33,060 nt of DNA, taken from positions 70,449 through 103,508 of the forward strand of contig DATKIP010000010.1 in the NCBI GenBank assembly GCA_035544015.1, written 5' to 3'. This document shows, piece after piece, positions 6,904-14,880 of the stretch. The position numbers were made by a program, and so were the translations under genes. The stretch is from Candidatus Saccharimonadia bacterium. GTDB taxonomy: Bacteria; Patescibacteriota; Saccharimonadia; UBA4664. The notes below the pieces were generated by a model, which was given only the letters and a program-made list of their open reading frames with translations, was not told the DNA's origin and did no database searches. Position 1 is the stretch's first letter; each line of letters starts with the position of its first letter.

Positions 6904-7932
6904 ATGCTTATTCTCGGCATCGAAACCTCCTGCGATGAAACCGCCGCCGCCGTGGTCGAAGACGGCCGGCACGTGCGCTCCAACGTCGTCGCCAGCCAAA
7001 TCGACATCCACCAAGCCTATGGTGGCGTCGTACCCGAGGTCGCCGCTCGCAGCCACATCGAAGTCATCCTGCCCGTCATCAATGAGGCCCTCGAGCGCGC
7101 CGGCACCACGTGGGACGCCATCGACGGCATCGCCGTTACCGCCGGCCCCGGCCTCATCGGCAGCCTGCTCATCGGCACGCTGGCCGCCCGCACCATCGCC
7201 CACGTCCGCCGCAAGCCGCTCTACGCCGTCAATCACGTGGTCGCACACACCTTTGCCAACATGCTCATCGACCATCCGCCGCAATTCCCCATGCTCTCCC
7301 TCAGCGCCTCCGGCAAGCATTCCGACCTTCTGCTGTTCCATTCACCCCTCGAGTACGAGCTCCTCGGCATTACCCGCGACGATGCGGCCGGTGAAGCCTT
7401 CGACAAAGTCGCCCGCATGCTCGGCCTCCCCTACCCCGGCGGTCCCAAAATCGGCCACATGGCCCCGCTCGGCAATGAGCACGCCTACAAACTCCCCGTC
7501 ACAAAGTTCGCTGATTCGTACGATTTTAGCTTCTCCGGGCTCAAAACCGCCGTCTTGCGCACCCTCCAAACCGAGGTCGGCGGCGATTTTCGCACCCCCT
7601 CCACCGAGCTCCCCACCCGCCTCACCGATCAGCAAAAAAACGACATGGCCGCCAGCTTCCAGCGCACCGTCTGCGAAACCCTCACCGGCGCTCTCCGCCG
7701 CGCCTACACCCAGTACCGACCAGCCTCCGTCGTCATTGCCGGCGGCGTCGCCGCCAACACCCGCTTGCGCGAAGAAGTCTCGCGCCAAATCCCCCTCGAA
7801 ATGCACTACGCCCCCATCCAGTACTGCACCGACAACGGTGCCATGATCGCAGCGTACGGCTACCATCTCGCCCTCGCCAGCCGCACCACCGATCCCCTCA
7901 CGCTCCACGCCAACCCGAGTCTGCCCGTTTAA
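6904..7932 (+). CDS. tsaD: tRNA N6-threonylcarbamoyladenosine transferase
   Basis: A 342-aa ASKHA-fold enzyme that moves the threonylcarbamoyl group from TC-AMP onto A37 of ANN-decoding tRNAs, together with TsaB and TsaE, which are not in this window. The N-terminal GIETSCDETAAAVVEDG loop binds phosphate, and the metal ligands are in VNHVVAHTFAN (His 111 and 115). SASGKHSDLLLF, PYPGGPKIGHMA, FSFSGLKTA and VAGGVAANTRLR follow in the usual order, ending with the CTDNGAMIAAYG block with the third ligand. The length is normal. Its stop codon overlaps that of the convergent peptidase gene by 3 bp in a TTAA. Confidence 0.96.
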   Translation: MLILGIETSCDETAAAVVEDGRHVRSNVVASQIDIHQAYGGVVPEVAARSHIEVILPVINEALERAGTTWDAIDGIAVTAGPGLIGSLLIGTLAARTIAHVRRKPLYAVNHVVAHTFANMLIDHPPQFPMLSLSASGKHSDLLLFHSPLEYELLGITRDDAAGEAFDKVARMLGLPYPGGPKIGHMAPLGNEHAYKLPVTKFADSYDFSFSGLKTAVLRTLQTEVGGDFRTPSTELPTRLTDQQKNDMAASFQRTVCETLTGALRRAYTQYRPASVVIAGGVAANTRLREEVSRQIPLEMHYAPIQYCTDNGAMIAAYGYHLALASRTTDPLTLHANPSLPV

Positions 7933-9254
7933 CCCGCGTTAAGTTCGCCCAGTTCGGACAAATATCTTGCAATTCCGGGCACCTTTTCTTCGAGACGACC
8001 CAACAGCAAGGCGTTCTTCTCCCTAATGACCGTCCCTTCCCCCCGAATCTTCGGATCCAAGCCAGGCAAAATCCGCTCATATTGCCTGCCCTTATCTTCT
8101 AATGGATCCCGCGCCCCATAGCTATCCAGAACATTCTTTCTACCAACCCGCTCATCCCATTTACTCCCGTAGGTAAAATCGGGCGTATTATAGCCGGTAT
8201 ACGCCTCGTCCACCGCAGCATCCGGACCACACAGCTTCCCATCCAGACGATGTCCAATTTCGTGGGCAAGGATCTTACGCAGTCCTGAATCCTCCGGCGC
8301 GATCACCTGATCCGCCGAAAGACCTCGATGTAACGCCTTAAGTGGCAAATATATAATCCCCGTTCGAGTATCCGCCTCCCCAGCAGGCTTAAACGTACCG
8401 ACCGCAGCTCCACCATCTACTGCCTCCAGTTCAGAGACAATCCGAATGCCATTAACATCCACAGCCCGCATTAGTTCCGCGGGTAAAGGATACAGAATGT
8501 CTAGCAAATCACTACCCGCTTGTCGCAAGGTCTCTATATCCACTTCACCCTCCCTCACAAACGTTGGATTGCCGGCATCACGTAAATCCGCCTTATGGGG
8601 CATAGTCACCGAAAAACCATAAGGACGGGTATACCCACTTAATGCACTCAGCACCTCATCCGCAGTATTCGCCTCAGCTACCTCCGCCATATAGGGCCGA
8701 GGATCTACAACGTGTAAACCGTCTCGTTCTGCAGTCGTTCGCACCCATTGCATATACCGCTGCTGGTAGCCGGCATCATCCAGCCTGCCAGACTCATAAT
8801 CTTGCTCAAGCTGAACCAGGACGGGGTCCTTTGGTGGCTTCGCCACCTGTTCCGCTACCTGTTTTTCCACCTCGGCAGATACCTGCTCGCACTTAGGATG
8901 GGTAACTTCATTCAGGAGCTGTCGTGGCCAAAATAAGGGATCATCGGCATAATATTTTCCCCCAGCACCCGTAAATGTTATGCCCAATGCCACTGCTCCA
9001 CCCACAATCCTATTCCTCAATCGATGAGCTTTTCTCTCGCGCTTCTCGGCTGATTCTGGAGCCTCCGGCACACTTTTCTCAGTCACTCCGATATCGGGTG
9101 ATTGCGTGACGTTATCTGGTTCATGCGCCGCGGACTCAGGTCCCGGCTCCGGATTAAGCCCGGGCACCCCCGCAGGATCGAGAAGCCGCCTTGCCTCATC
9201 GGGTGAAATAGCGCGAAAAGTTGATTCAGGCGATGATTCGAGTGAATGCTCCAT
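7929..9254 (-). CDS. Membrane-anchored putative zinc metallopeptidase (HEIGH)
   Basis: A 441-aa protein with an acidic, Pro/Glu/Ser-rich cytoplasmic tail (residues 1-80), one transmembrane helix (about 83-98) and a large extracytoplasmic domain. Residues 331-335 are HEIGH in KILAHEIGHRLDG, the zincin HExxH motif with two zinc-binding histidines and a catalytic Glu. A third ligand could be an acidic residue in the downstream VDEAYTGY segment. A coiled-coil-like Glu/Lys-rich stretch (about 122-165) follows the membrane helix. The ATG follows a TGCTAGATT box by 6 nt. I do not recognise a named family. A secreted or surface-facing protease is a reasonable inference. Confidence 0.65.
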   Translation of the reverse strand: MEHSLESSPESTFRAISPDEARRLLDPAGVPGLNPEPGPESAAHEPDNVTQSPDIGVTEKSVPEAPESAEKRERKAHRLRNRIVGGAVALGITFTGAGGKYYADDPLFWPRQLLNEVTHPKCEQVSAEVEKQVAEQVAKPPKDPVLVQLEQDYESGRLDDAGYQQRYMQWVRTTAERDGLHVVDPRPYMAEVAEANTADEVLSALSGYTRPYGFSVTMPHKADLRDAGNPTFVREGEVDIETLRQAGSDLLDILYPLPAELMRAVDVNGIRIVSELEAVDGGAAVGTFKPAGEADTRTGIIYLPLKALHRGLSADQVIAPEDSGLRKILAHEIGHRLDGKLCGPDAAVDEAYTGYNTPDFTYGSKWDERVGRKNVLDSYGARDPLEDKGRQYERILPGLDPKIRGEGTVIREKNALLLGRLEEKVPGIARYLSELGELNAG

Positions 9255-9260
9255 ACATCC

Positions 9261-9266
9261 AATCTA
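9261..9266 (-). promoter_or_regulatory. Extended -10 box of HEIGH peptidase gene
   Basis: Minus-strand TGCTAGATT ends 6 nt before the ATG at 9254, implying a leaderless mRNA. Confidence 0.5.
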
Positions 9267-9328
9267 GCATAGGAATTAGCAGACCCTCCGCGCCGACCCT
9301 TCGCTCACCGGCTAGTACCCTCCAAAAA

Positions 9329-9368
9329 TACCTGACATTTTACATGCCTGCTAAATGTCAGGTAAAAT
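9329..9368 (+). promoter_or_regulatory. Inverted-repeat operator overlapping promoter of kinase operon
   Basis: A perfect 12-bp inverted repeat, TACCTGACATTT (9329-9340) and AAATGTCAGGTA (9353-9364), with a 12-nt spacer. The right arm runs into TAAAAT (9363-9368), a -10 box located 8 nt before the ATG of a short upstream ORF. The spacing between arm centres is about 24 bp, roughly two helical turns, as for a dimeric repressor. It could instead fold as an RNA hairpin, but no U-tract follows. Confidence 0.6.
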
Positions 9369-9376
9369 CACGCAAC

Positions 9377-9454
9377 ATGTATCCCTATTCCGAACTACCA
9401 AAACCACTCCATACCTCCGAACGCTACCTGCTCGTTCTGAGCGGAACAGTCTAA
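9377..9454 (+). CDS. Upstream ORF / leader peptide before P-loop kinase (25 aa)
   Basis: ATG 9377 lies 8 nt after the TAAAAT box and its TAA ends 2 nt before the kinase ATG. The 25-residue product begins MYPYSELPKP and ends LLVLSGTV. Its tight placement suggests that translation of the kinase depends on termination and re-initiation here. It may be only a translated leader with no function of the peptide itself. Confidence 0.4.
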   Translation: MYPYSELPKPLHTSERYLLVLSGTV

Positions 9455-9456
9455 CC

Positions 9457-10077
9457 ATGCCGCGAGCCTACTTCGTTGGCGGCGCTCCGCGAGTCGGCAA
9501 GTCAACGCTGGCCGCCCGCATTCTCACCGAACACCCGCTCGCCGCCGCCTTCACCGACGATCTCCGCGCCGAGCTGCGACACGCTACACCCCCCGCCGCC
9601 GCACCCGACCTCTACTATCTCGACAGCCTCAACACCGATGAGGCCGAAATGGCGCGGCTCATGCGCGAAAACACGGCCGACATCATCACCGCCGCCGACT
9701 GCGAATCGGCCGTCGTGTGGCCGGCCGTCGAAGCTTTCGTACGCGATCAACTCGCCGCCGGCCACGACGTACTCATCGAAGGCGTCGCCGTCTTGCCCCA
9801 ATTCCTGGTCGACCTCAATTTCGACTACTTAGCCGTCTTTCTAGGCAACCAATCCCCCGCCCACGCCCAGATCATCCACGATTACGCCCACACTCACCCC
9901 CATAGCTGGCTCGGCACCCTCCAGCCCGCCACCATCGATGCCTTCGCCCACTTCAGCGCCGCCGCCAGTGCTAGCATCGAGCGGGAGGCTCGCAAATACT
10001 ACCTACCGTATGTCGAAATGAGCGCCCAGCCGTTCCCCGACGGGCTCACCCGCGCCCTAGCCGTCTTGCAGGCCTAG
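9457..10077 (+). CDS. P-loop kinase of unknown substrate
   Basis: A 206-aa single-domain P-loop NTPase. Walker A is GGAPRVGKST (residues 8-17), followed by a TEHPLAAAFTDDLRAEL segment and, about two-thirds through, HDVLIEGVAVLPQFL, where a Walker-B-like strand carries the acidic residue. The overall size and the loop resemble small-molecule kinases such as the AAA_33/2-phosphoglycerate-kinase-like and chloramphenicol phosphotransferase groups. The substrate cannot be named. I chose ATG 9457 because the Walker A strand starts at once; a longer reading would overlap the upstream ORF in another frame. Confidence 0.75.
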   Translation: MPRAYFVGGAPRVGKSTLAARILTEHPLAAAFTDDLRAELRHATPPAAAPDLYYLDSLNTDEAEMARLMRENTADIITAADCESAVVWPAVEAFVRDQLAAGHDVLIEGVAVLPQFLVDLNFDYLAVFLGNQSPAHAQIIHDYAHTHPHSWLGTLQPATIDAFAHFSAAASASIEREARKYYLPYVEMSAQPFPDGLTRALAVLQA

Positions 10078-10087
10078 GAAATGGCAA

Positions 10088-10127
10088 ACGTCCTCGGTAG
10101 CCACATCACTGCGGCCACCGAGGACGT
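10088..10127 (-). terminator. Convergent hairpin after kinase and orphan gene 4
   Basis: A perfect 11-bp stem ACGTCCTCGGT (10088-10098) / ACCGAGGACGT (10117-10127) with an 18-nt loop. It lies 10 nt past the kinase stop and 21 nt past the stop of the minus-strand orphan. On the minus strand a weakly T-rich TTTGCCATTT follows. Confidence 0.65.
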
Positions 10128-10148
10128 CTCCCGTTCCCCTTGCCTATG

Positions 10149-11090
10149 TCACCCCTTCAGGAGATCGTAGTTGCTCTCCGTCATCACGGGAAGCCTCACG
10201 TAGCCATTCACGGGCAAGTGCAAAGCCTCGTCACGAGCCGCATTCTTGTACGTCGAGTAGGCCCGCCCCGCACCAGCGAACGCTGCTACCGCACCCATGC
10301 TGCCGCACAGTGCCACCTCGCCGACCTGATCCAATAGGTTGATAAGCGCGGCCGGATTGCCGCGGTATTTTTCCCACCCAGGGAGCGGAGGCAAGAGCCG
10401 CACCACCCCCGGGTCGGCCGTCGTATGCGCCACGAGCAGACTGGTGCATAGCTCGGCATAGCCCAGCGCCGCGTTGAAATCCACGCTGTCCACATCGAAG
10501 GTACCCTTGTGCTCGCCCACGTCGTTGACGAAGCTCATGACGTATTTAGGCCGGGCGGCCTTGCGCGCCGTGAAGCGGCTTACGTCATCGGGCGCGGAGT
10601 TGCCGGCTTGCCGCGCCAGGCGGTTAAACACCACCCGATTCGACGTAAACACCAGATAATGCTCCGACCCCGGCGCTAGATCCACATTGTAGGTAAGAGT
10701 GAGCGGGAAGCTGACCGCCGCGGAAAACACGATGGTGGGCTCGATAGCGCTGCCGGCAAACTTCCGGATCATCGCCCGCGCCACCCGCGCAACGCCGGCC
10801 GGCTGCAGCAACACCCGGCTGCCGTCCATGGTTACGACTGTGATATGCCTCCCATTCTCGGTAGATTCACCCTGGATCGCGAGCTTCCTTCCCGGAAGAC
10901 TCGGGAGTCCGAGATCACGCGCGATCGCCTGTGCGGTGGTAGCAGACACGGGCGGCCCACCCGCAGGCGCACCGGTTCCGGACGTGCTGTCGTCGCACCC
11001 GGCCACCGCCAGCATCAGCGCCAGCAATACACTGAGCCGGCGCAGCCAGGCCGGGGGGTTGGGAAGGAACGAGAGACGTTGTGGTCGCAC
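10149..11090 (-). CDS. Orphan cassette gene 4, putative lipoprotein (313 aa)
   Basis: The start is GTG 11090-11088, because AGGAG lies 6 nt upstream and a good promoter precedes it; a longer reading would run into the promoter. Residues 16-32 form a lipoprotein signal (Arg-Arg, a Leu/Ala-rich core and LAVAGC with the lipidated Cys at 32), followed by a Ser/Thr/Gly/Pro linker. The mature domain has recognisable blocks ARDLGLPSLPGRKLAIQG, HYLVFTSNR, KYVMSFVNDVGE, ALGYAELCTSLLVAHTT and EVALCGSMGAVAAFAGAG. These blocks align with the orphan at 14881, so the two are diverged paralogues. No known domain is recognised. Confidence 0.7.
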   Translation of the reverse strand: MRPQRLSFLPNPPAWLRRLSVLLALMLAVAGCDDSTSGTGAPAGGPPVSATTAQAIARDLGLPSLPGRKLAIQGESTENGRHITVVTMDGSRVLLQPAGVARVARAMIRKFAGSAIEPTIVFSAAVSFPLTLTYNVDLAPGSEHYLVFTSNRVVFNRLARQAGNSAPDDVSRFTARKAARPKYVMSFVNDVGEHKGTFDVDSVDFNAALGYAELCTSLLVAHTTADPGVVRLLPPLPGWEKYRGNPAALINLLDQVGEVALCGSMGAVAAFAGAGRAYSTYKNAARDEALHLPVNGYVRLPVMTESNYDLLKG

Positions 11091-11130
11091 ACCAAGCTCC
11101 TTTGCGGTTGGAGGTACACGATCGCCGTAA

Positions 11131-11159
11131 ACAATAGATTCATTAGCACCAGATATCAA
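11131..11159 (-). promoter_or_regulatory. Promoter of orphan cassette 4
   Basis: On the minus strand TTGATA (11159-11154) and TATTGT (11136-11131) are 17 bp apart, giving a leader of about 35 nt. It is back-to-back with the ilv promoter, with 16 bp between the two -35 boxes. Confidence 0.7.
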
Positions 11160-11175
11160 GCCACCATCCGCCGGC

Positions 11176-11204
11176 TTGACCCCGCCACCTCAGCCATGTA
11201 CCCT
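11176..11204 (+). promoter_or_regulatory. Promoter of the ilv operon
   Basis: TTGACC (11176-11181), a 17-bp spacer and TACCCT (11199-11204). The -10 ends 6 nt before the leader-peptide ATG, so the leader peptide would be translated from a leaderless or nearly leaderless transcript. Confidence 0.6.
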
Positions 11205-11210
11205 TCCCCT

Positions 11211-11270
11211 ATGGCTCAAGCATCCGTAATTATTCTGGTAGTAATTCCCTCGCCTCCCGCGCGGCGCTAG
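11211..11270 (+). CDS. ilv operon leader peptide (19 aa)
   Basis: ATG 11211 to TAG 11270 encodes a short peptide starting MAQAS and continuing with seven consecutive branched-chain residues, Val-Ile-Ile-Leu-Val-Val-Ile (codons at 11226-11246), then a Pro/Arg tail. This is the composition of ilv attenuator leader peptides, in which low charged Val, Ile or Leu tRNA stalls the ribosome. It is followed by a terminator hairpin and ilvB. The peptide itself should have no further function. Confidence 0.8.
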   Translation: MAQASVIILVVIPSPPARR

Positions 11271-11321
11271 TTGTTGAACCCAAAAAACAATAGCCAGCCC
11301 CGCGGCACCCGCGGGGCTTTT
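11260..11321 (+). promoter_or_regulatory. ilv transcription attenuator
   Basis: The terminator is a 9-bp stem GCCCCGCGG (11297-11305) / CCGCGGGGC (11309-11317) with a 3-nt loop and a TTTT run. Upstream CGCGGCGCT (11260-11268), at the end of the leader-peptide frame, can pair with AGCCCCGCG (11296-11304) with one mismatch, forming the competing antiterminator. A ribosome stalled on the Val/Ile/Leu codons leaves this segment free, whereas one reaching the stop codon covers it and lets the terminator form. Confidence 0.75.
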
Positions 11322-11351
11322 AAATTGCCCCCCTACGAAAGGACCCTCCCC

Positions 11352-13070
11352 ATGCCGGACCCCATAGACGGCGCCACCGCGCTCATCAAAGCCCTCGAAC
11401 AACAAGGCGTCGAGTACATTTTCGGTTATTCCGGAGGCGCCGTCCTGCCCATTTTTGATGCCCTCATCACCAGCAACACCCCCATCAAATTCATCCAGGT
11501 GCGCCACGAGCAGGGCGCCGCCCACATCGCCGACGGCTACGCCCGGGCCAGCGGCCGCCCCGGGGTGGTGCTCGTGACCTCCGGCCCCGGCGCCGGCAAC
11601 GTGGTCACCGGCCTCATGACCGCCCACATGGACAACATCCCGCTCATAGTGATCTCCGGCCAGCAAATCACCCCTATGCTGGGCCTCGATGCCTTCCAGG
11701 AAGCCGACATCTTCAACATCACCATGCCGGTGGTGAAGCACAATTATCTCGTCAAAGCCACGGGCGACCTACCGCGCATCGTCGCCGAGGCCTTTCACCT
11801 CGCCACCACCGGCCGCCCAGGCCCCGTGCTCATCGATGTACCCAAAGACGTCAGCTCCGGTCCCTTCACCGGTTCGCTTGCCCCCACCCTCAACCTACCC
11901 GCCTACCAGCCCCATCGCGCCCTCGACCACACCCTAATCGCACCCCTGATCGCCGCCTGGAGCCAAGCCAAACGACCCGTCATCCTCGCCGGCCATGGCG
12001 TGCTCATCGCCGGCGCCGAAGCCGAGCTACAGCGTCTCGCCGTTGCCATGGACACCCCCGTCACCACCACCCTGCTGGGCAAAGGCGCCTTCCCCGAAAC
12101 CCACCCTCTGAGCCTCGGCATGCTGGGGATGCACGGCACCGCCTACGCCAACAAGGCCCTCACCGAATGCGATTTCCTGCTCAACATTGGCTCGCGGTTC
12201 GACGACCGCATCGTCGGTCAAGCCGACAAATTCTGCCAAAACGCCTTCATCGCCCACATCGACATCGATCCCGCCGAGCTCGGCAAAATCATCCCCACCG
12301 ACCTCGCCCTCTGCGCCGACGCTAAACAAGCCCTCATCGCGCTCACCGCCGCCGCCCGCCCCACCGGCCACAGCGCCTGGAATCACCACCTCGACACCTA
12401 CCGCCGACGGTTCCCGCTCCATTACACCGGCGAACGCGGCCTCACCATGCAGGCCGTCATTGACGCCGTTTACCGCCTCACGGATGGCCAAGCCATCGTC
12501 GCCACCGATGTCGGCCAGCACCAAATGTGGGCTGCCCAATTTTACAAAACCACCAGCTCTGGCCACTGGCTCAGCTCCGGCGGCGCCGGCACCATGGGTT
12601 TCGGCTTTCCCGCCGCCATCGGCGCCCAGTTTGCCCGGCCCGACCAGCCGGTGGTCGCCTTCGTGGGTGACGGCGGCTTCCAAATGACCCTTTTCGAGCT
12701 CTCCACCGCCGTCATCAACCACCTTCCCCTCAAAATCATCGTCCTCAACAACCATTACCTCGGCATGATTCGCCAATGGCAAGAGCTCTTTTTCGACAAC
12801 CACGAATCCGGCTCCGACCTGCCCGGCAACCCCGATTTCGTCAAACTCGCCGAAGCCTATGGCGCCGGCGGCGTCAACATCACCTCGACCGCCGAGCTCG
12901 AAGCCAAGTTAACCCAAGCCTTCGCCATTACCGATCGCCCCGTCCTCATCAACGCCGAGGTCGTAAGAGCCGACAACGTCTTTCCCATGATTCCCGCCGG
13001 CGCCCGCCTCGAAGACATGATTATCGAGCCACCTACCACCAAATTAGCCAAACCCACCGGGAGCACCTAG
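11352..13070 (+). CDS. ilvB: Acetolactate synthase, large (catalytic) subunit
   Basis: A 572-aa ThDP-dependent enzyme that condenses pyruvate with pyruvate or 2-ketobutyrate, the first common step of valine, leucine and isoleucine synthesis. The N-terminal domain has the catalytic Glu in [20 protein letters not shown] (Glu near residue 53), the central domain the FAD-contacting [19 protein letters not shown] region, and the C-terminal domain the ThDP/Mg motif GDGGFQMT ending in [14 protein letters not shown]. The ATG at 11352 follows AAAGGA (11338-11343); an upstream in-frame TTG lies within the attenuator and is rejected. ilvN starts 4 nt after the stop. Confidence 0.95.
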   Translation: MPDPIDGATALIKALEQQGVEYIFGYSGGAVLPIFDALITSNTPIKFIQVRHEQGAAHIADGYARASGRPGVVLVTSGPGAGNVVTGLMTAHMDNIPLIVISGQQITPMLGLDAFQEADIFNITMPVVKHNYLVKATGDLPRIVAEAFHLATTGRPGPVLIDVPKDVSSGPFTGSLAPTLNLPAYQPHRALDHTLIAPLIAAWSQAKRPVILAGHGVLIAGAEAELQRLAVAMDTPVTTTLLGKGAFPETHPLSLGMLGMHGTAYANKALTECDFLLNIGSRFDDRIVGQADKFCQNAFIAHIDIDPAELGKIIPTDLALCADAKQALIALTAAARPTGHSAWNHHLDTYRRRFPLHYTGERGLTMQAVIDAVYRLTDGQAIVATDVGQHQMWAAQFYKTTSSGHWLSSGGAGTMGFGFPAAIGAQFARPDQPVVAFVGDGGFQMTLFELSTAVINHLPLKIIVLNNHYLGMIRQWQELFFDNHESGSDLPGNPDFVKLAEAYGAGGVNITSTAELEAKLTQAFAITDRPVLINAEVVRADNVFPMIPAGARLEDMIIEPPTTKLAKPTGST

Positions 13071-13074
13071 CACC

Positions 13075-13335
13075 ATGCCGCCGATCAGCCACATATTTAA
13101 CCTTCAAGTCCGCGACACCCCTGGCGTCTTGGTGCGGGTCGCGCAAGTCTTTGGCCGCCGCGGCTGCAACATCACCAGTCTCCATGTCGAGCCAAACGCC
13201 GACGGCACGTGGTCAACCATGACCATTGCCGCCCACAACGTCCCCCACCCCGCCCAAATCCAGCTCCAACTCGAAAAACTCATCGACGTCGGGAGCGCTG
13301 CCCTCAAAACCATCACCAAGGAATCAAATTCATGA
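13075..13335 (+). CDS. ilvN: Acetolactate synthase, small regulatory subunit
   Basis: An 86-aa protein made of one ACT domain: HIFNLQVRDTPGVLVRVAQVF, then RRGCNITSLHVEPNADG and a helix-strand ending IDVGSAALKTITK. In the family this subunit binds valine and activates and feedback-regulates IlvB. It lacks the C-terminal domain of long-form IlvN/IlvH (about 160 aa) and resembles the short IlvN of enterobacteria. The stop overlaps the ilvA start (ATGA at 13332-13335), which suggests translational coupling. Confidence 0.9.
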   Translation: MPPISHIFNLQVRDTPGVLVRVAQVFGRRGCNITSLHVEPNADGTWSTMTIAAHNVPHPAQIQLQLEKLIDVGSAALKTITKESNS

Positions 13336-14828
13336 ATGATGCCGTCAAACAAACCCTGCTCGCCCGCGTCTACGACGTAGCCGTCAAAACCCCGCTCGAC
13401 CGCGCCGACAAGCTCAGCGCACAGCTCAGCCATGAGGTCTACCTCAAACGCGAAGACCTCCAGCCCGTCCACTCGTTCAAACTCCGCGGCGCCTACAACA
13501 AAATAGCCTCGCTCGCCACGGCCGAACGCCACCGCGGTGTCATCGCCGCCAGCGCCGGCAACCACGCCCAGGGCGTAGCCCTCGCCGCCCAAAAGCTCGG
13601 CCTCTCGGCGCTCATCGTCATGCCCCGCACCACGCCGGCCATCAAAGTCGAGGCCGTCAAATCCTACGGCGCCGAGGTCGAACTAGCCGGCGACAGCTAC
13701 TCCGACGCCGCCGACCACGCCGCCCGCCGCACCGCCGAAACCGGCCGCACCTACATCCATCCCTTCGATGACCCGCTCGTCATCGCCGGCCAGGGCACCG
13801 TCGGCCTGGAGCTCCTCGAGCAGCTCCCCAACGTCACCCACATCTTCGTACCGGTCGGCGGCGGCGGCCTCATCGCCGGCATCGCCCAGTACGTGAAGGC
13901 CCTGCGGCCGGGCGTTAAAATCATCAGCGTCGAGCCCGAAGACAGCAACGTCCTCCAAGCCTCCCTCGCCGCCGGCCAGCGCGTCACCCTCCCTCACGTC
14001 GGCATCTTCGCCGACGGCGTAGCCGTTAAACAAATGGGCGCCACCACTTTCAAAATCTGCCAAGAACTCGTCGACGACAGCCTTACCGTCACCACCGACG
14101 AGCTCTGCGCCGCCATCAAATCCATCTTCGAAGAAACCCGCAGCATCGTCGAGCCCGCCGGCGCCCTGGCCGTAGCCGGCATCGCCAAATACGCCGCCGC
14201 CCACCCCGACCCCACCATGCGCACCGTCGCCATTTGTTCCGGCGCCAATATGACCTTCGAACGCCTCCAGTTCATTGCCGAGCGCACCCTGCTGGGCAGC
14301 GGCAAAGAAGCCCTATTTGCCATCACCCTAGCCGAAAAACCCAACGCCCTACAGCACTTCTGCCAGCACGTCGTAAGCGGTCACAACATCACCCAGTTCG
14401 GCTACCGCCTCAATCAGCGCAGCCAAGCTCACGTCTTCGTCGGCATCAGCATCAACGGACCCGAAGACAAAGCCGAATTCACGGCCAAAATGAAGGCCGA
14501 GGGCTACCAATACACCGATCTCTCCCTCGACGACACCGCCAAAGAGCACATTCGCTACATGATCGGCGGCCCCGCGCCCGAAACACAGTCCGAGCACCTC
14601 TACCGAGTCACCTTCCCCGAACGCCCCGGCGCCCTCAGCGACTTCCTGCATCACGTCGGCCACCAATGGAACATCAGCCTCTTCCACTACCGCGGCCTCG
14701 GCAGCGACACCGGCCGCGTCCTCATCGGTTTCGAGGCCGAAGACCGGCACGCCCTCGAGGCCAAACTCGCCGCCGCCAACTGTGATTTCACGCCTATTGC
14801 CTCGCCCGCCGCCCGCTTGTTCCTCTAA
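13332..14828 (+). CDS. ilvA: Threonine ammonia-lyase, biosynthetic
   Basis: A 498-aa PLP enzyme that deaminates threonine to 2-ketobutyrate, the isoleucine-specific precursor used by IlvBN. The PLP lysine is in HSFKLRGAYNK (Lys 50), the phosphate-binding loop in PVGGGGLIAG, and an EPAGALAVAG block closes the catalytic domain. The C-terminal third carries two ACT-like domains (starting at LFAITLAEKPNALQHF and YRVTFPERPGALSDF), the hallmark of the feedback-inhibited biosynthetic form rather than catabolic TdcB. The start is set by the 4-bp overlap with ilvN; a longer in-frame reading lies inside ilvN. Confidence 0.95.
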   Translation: MNDAVKQTLLARVYDVAVKTPLDRADKLSAQLSHEVYLKREDLQPVHSFKLRGAYNKIASLATAERHRGVIAASAGNHAQGVALAAQKLGLSALIVMPRTTPAIKVEAVKSYGAEVELAGDSYSDAADHAARRTAETGRTYIHPFDDPLVIAGQGTVGLELLEQLPNVTHIFVPVGGGGLIAGIAQYVKALRPGVKIISVEPEDSNVLQASLAAGQRVTLPHVGIFADGVAVKQMGATTFKICQELVDDSLTVTTDELCAAIKSIFEETRSIVEPAGALAVAGIAKYAAAHPDPTMRTVAICSGANMTFERLQFIAERTLLGSGKEALFAITLAEKPNALQHFCQHVVSGHNITQFGYRLNQRSQAHVFVGISINGPEDKAEFTAKMKAEGYQYTDLSLDDTAKEHIRYMIGGPAPETQSEHLYRVTFPERPGALSDFLHHVGHQWNISLFHYRGLGSDTGRVLIGFEAEDRHALEAKLAAANCDFTPIASPAARLFL

Positions 14829-14837
14829 GCGTCAAGG

Positions 14838-14875
14838 GGCTCCCGGCAGTCGATCGCGCGACCGCCGGGAGCCCA
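14838..14875 (+). terminator. Convergent hairpin after ilvA and orphan gene 5
   Basis: A perfect 11-bp stem GGGCTCCCGGC (14838-14848) / GCCGGGAGCCC (14865-14875) with a 16-nt loop, 9 nt after ilvA and 5 nt from the minus-strand stop at 14881. It may act in both directions and has no U-tract. Confidence 0.7.
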
Positions 14876-14880
14876 ATTCA

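Noticed and set aside
12027-12803. A 258-codon antisense frame in ilvB
   Set aside because: Same shadow effect; composition is Gly/Val/Glu-biased and no start signal is seen.
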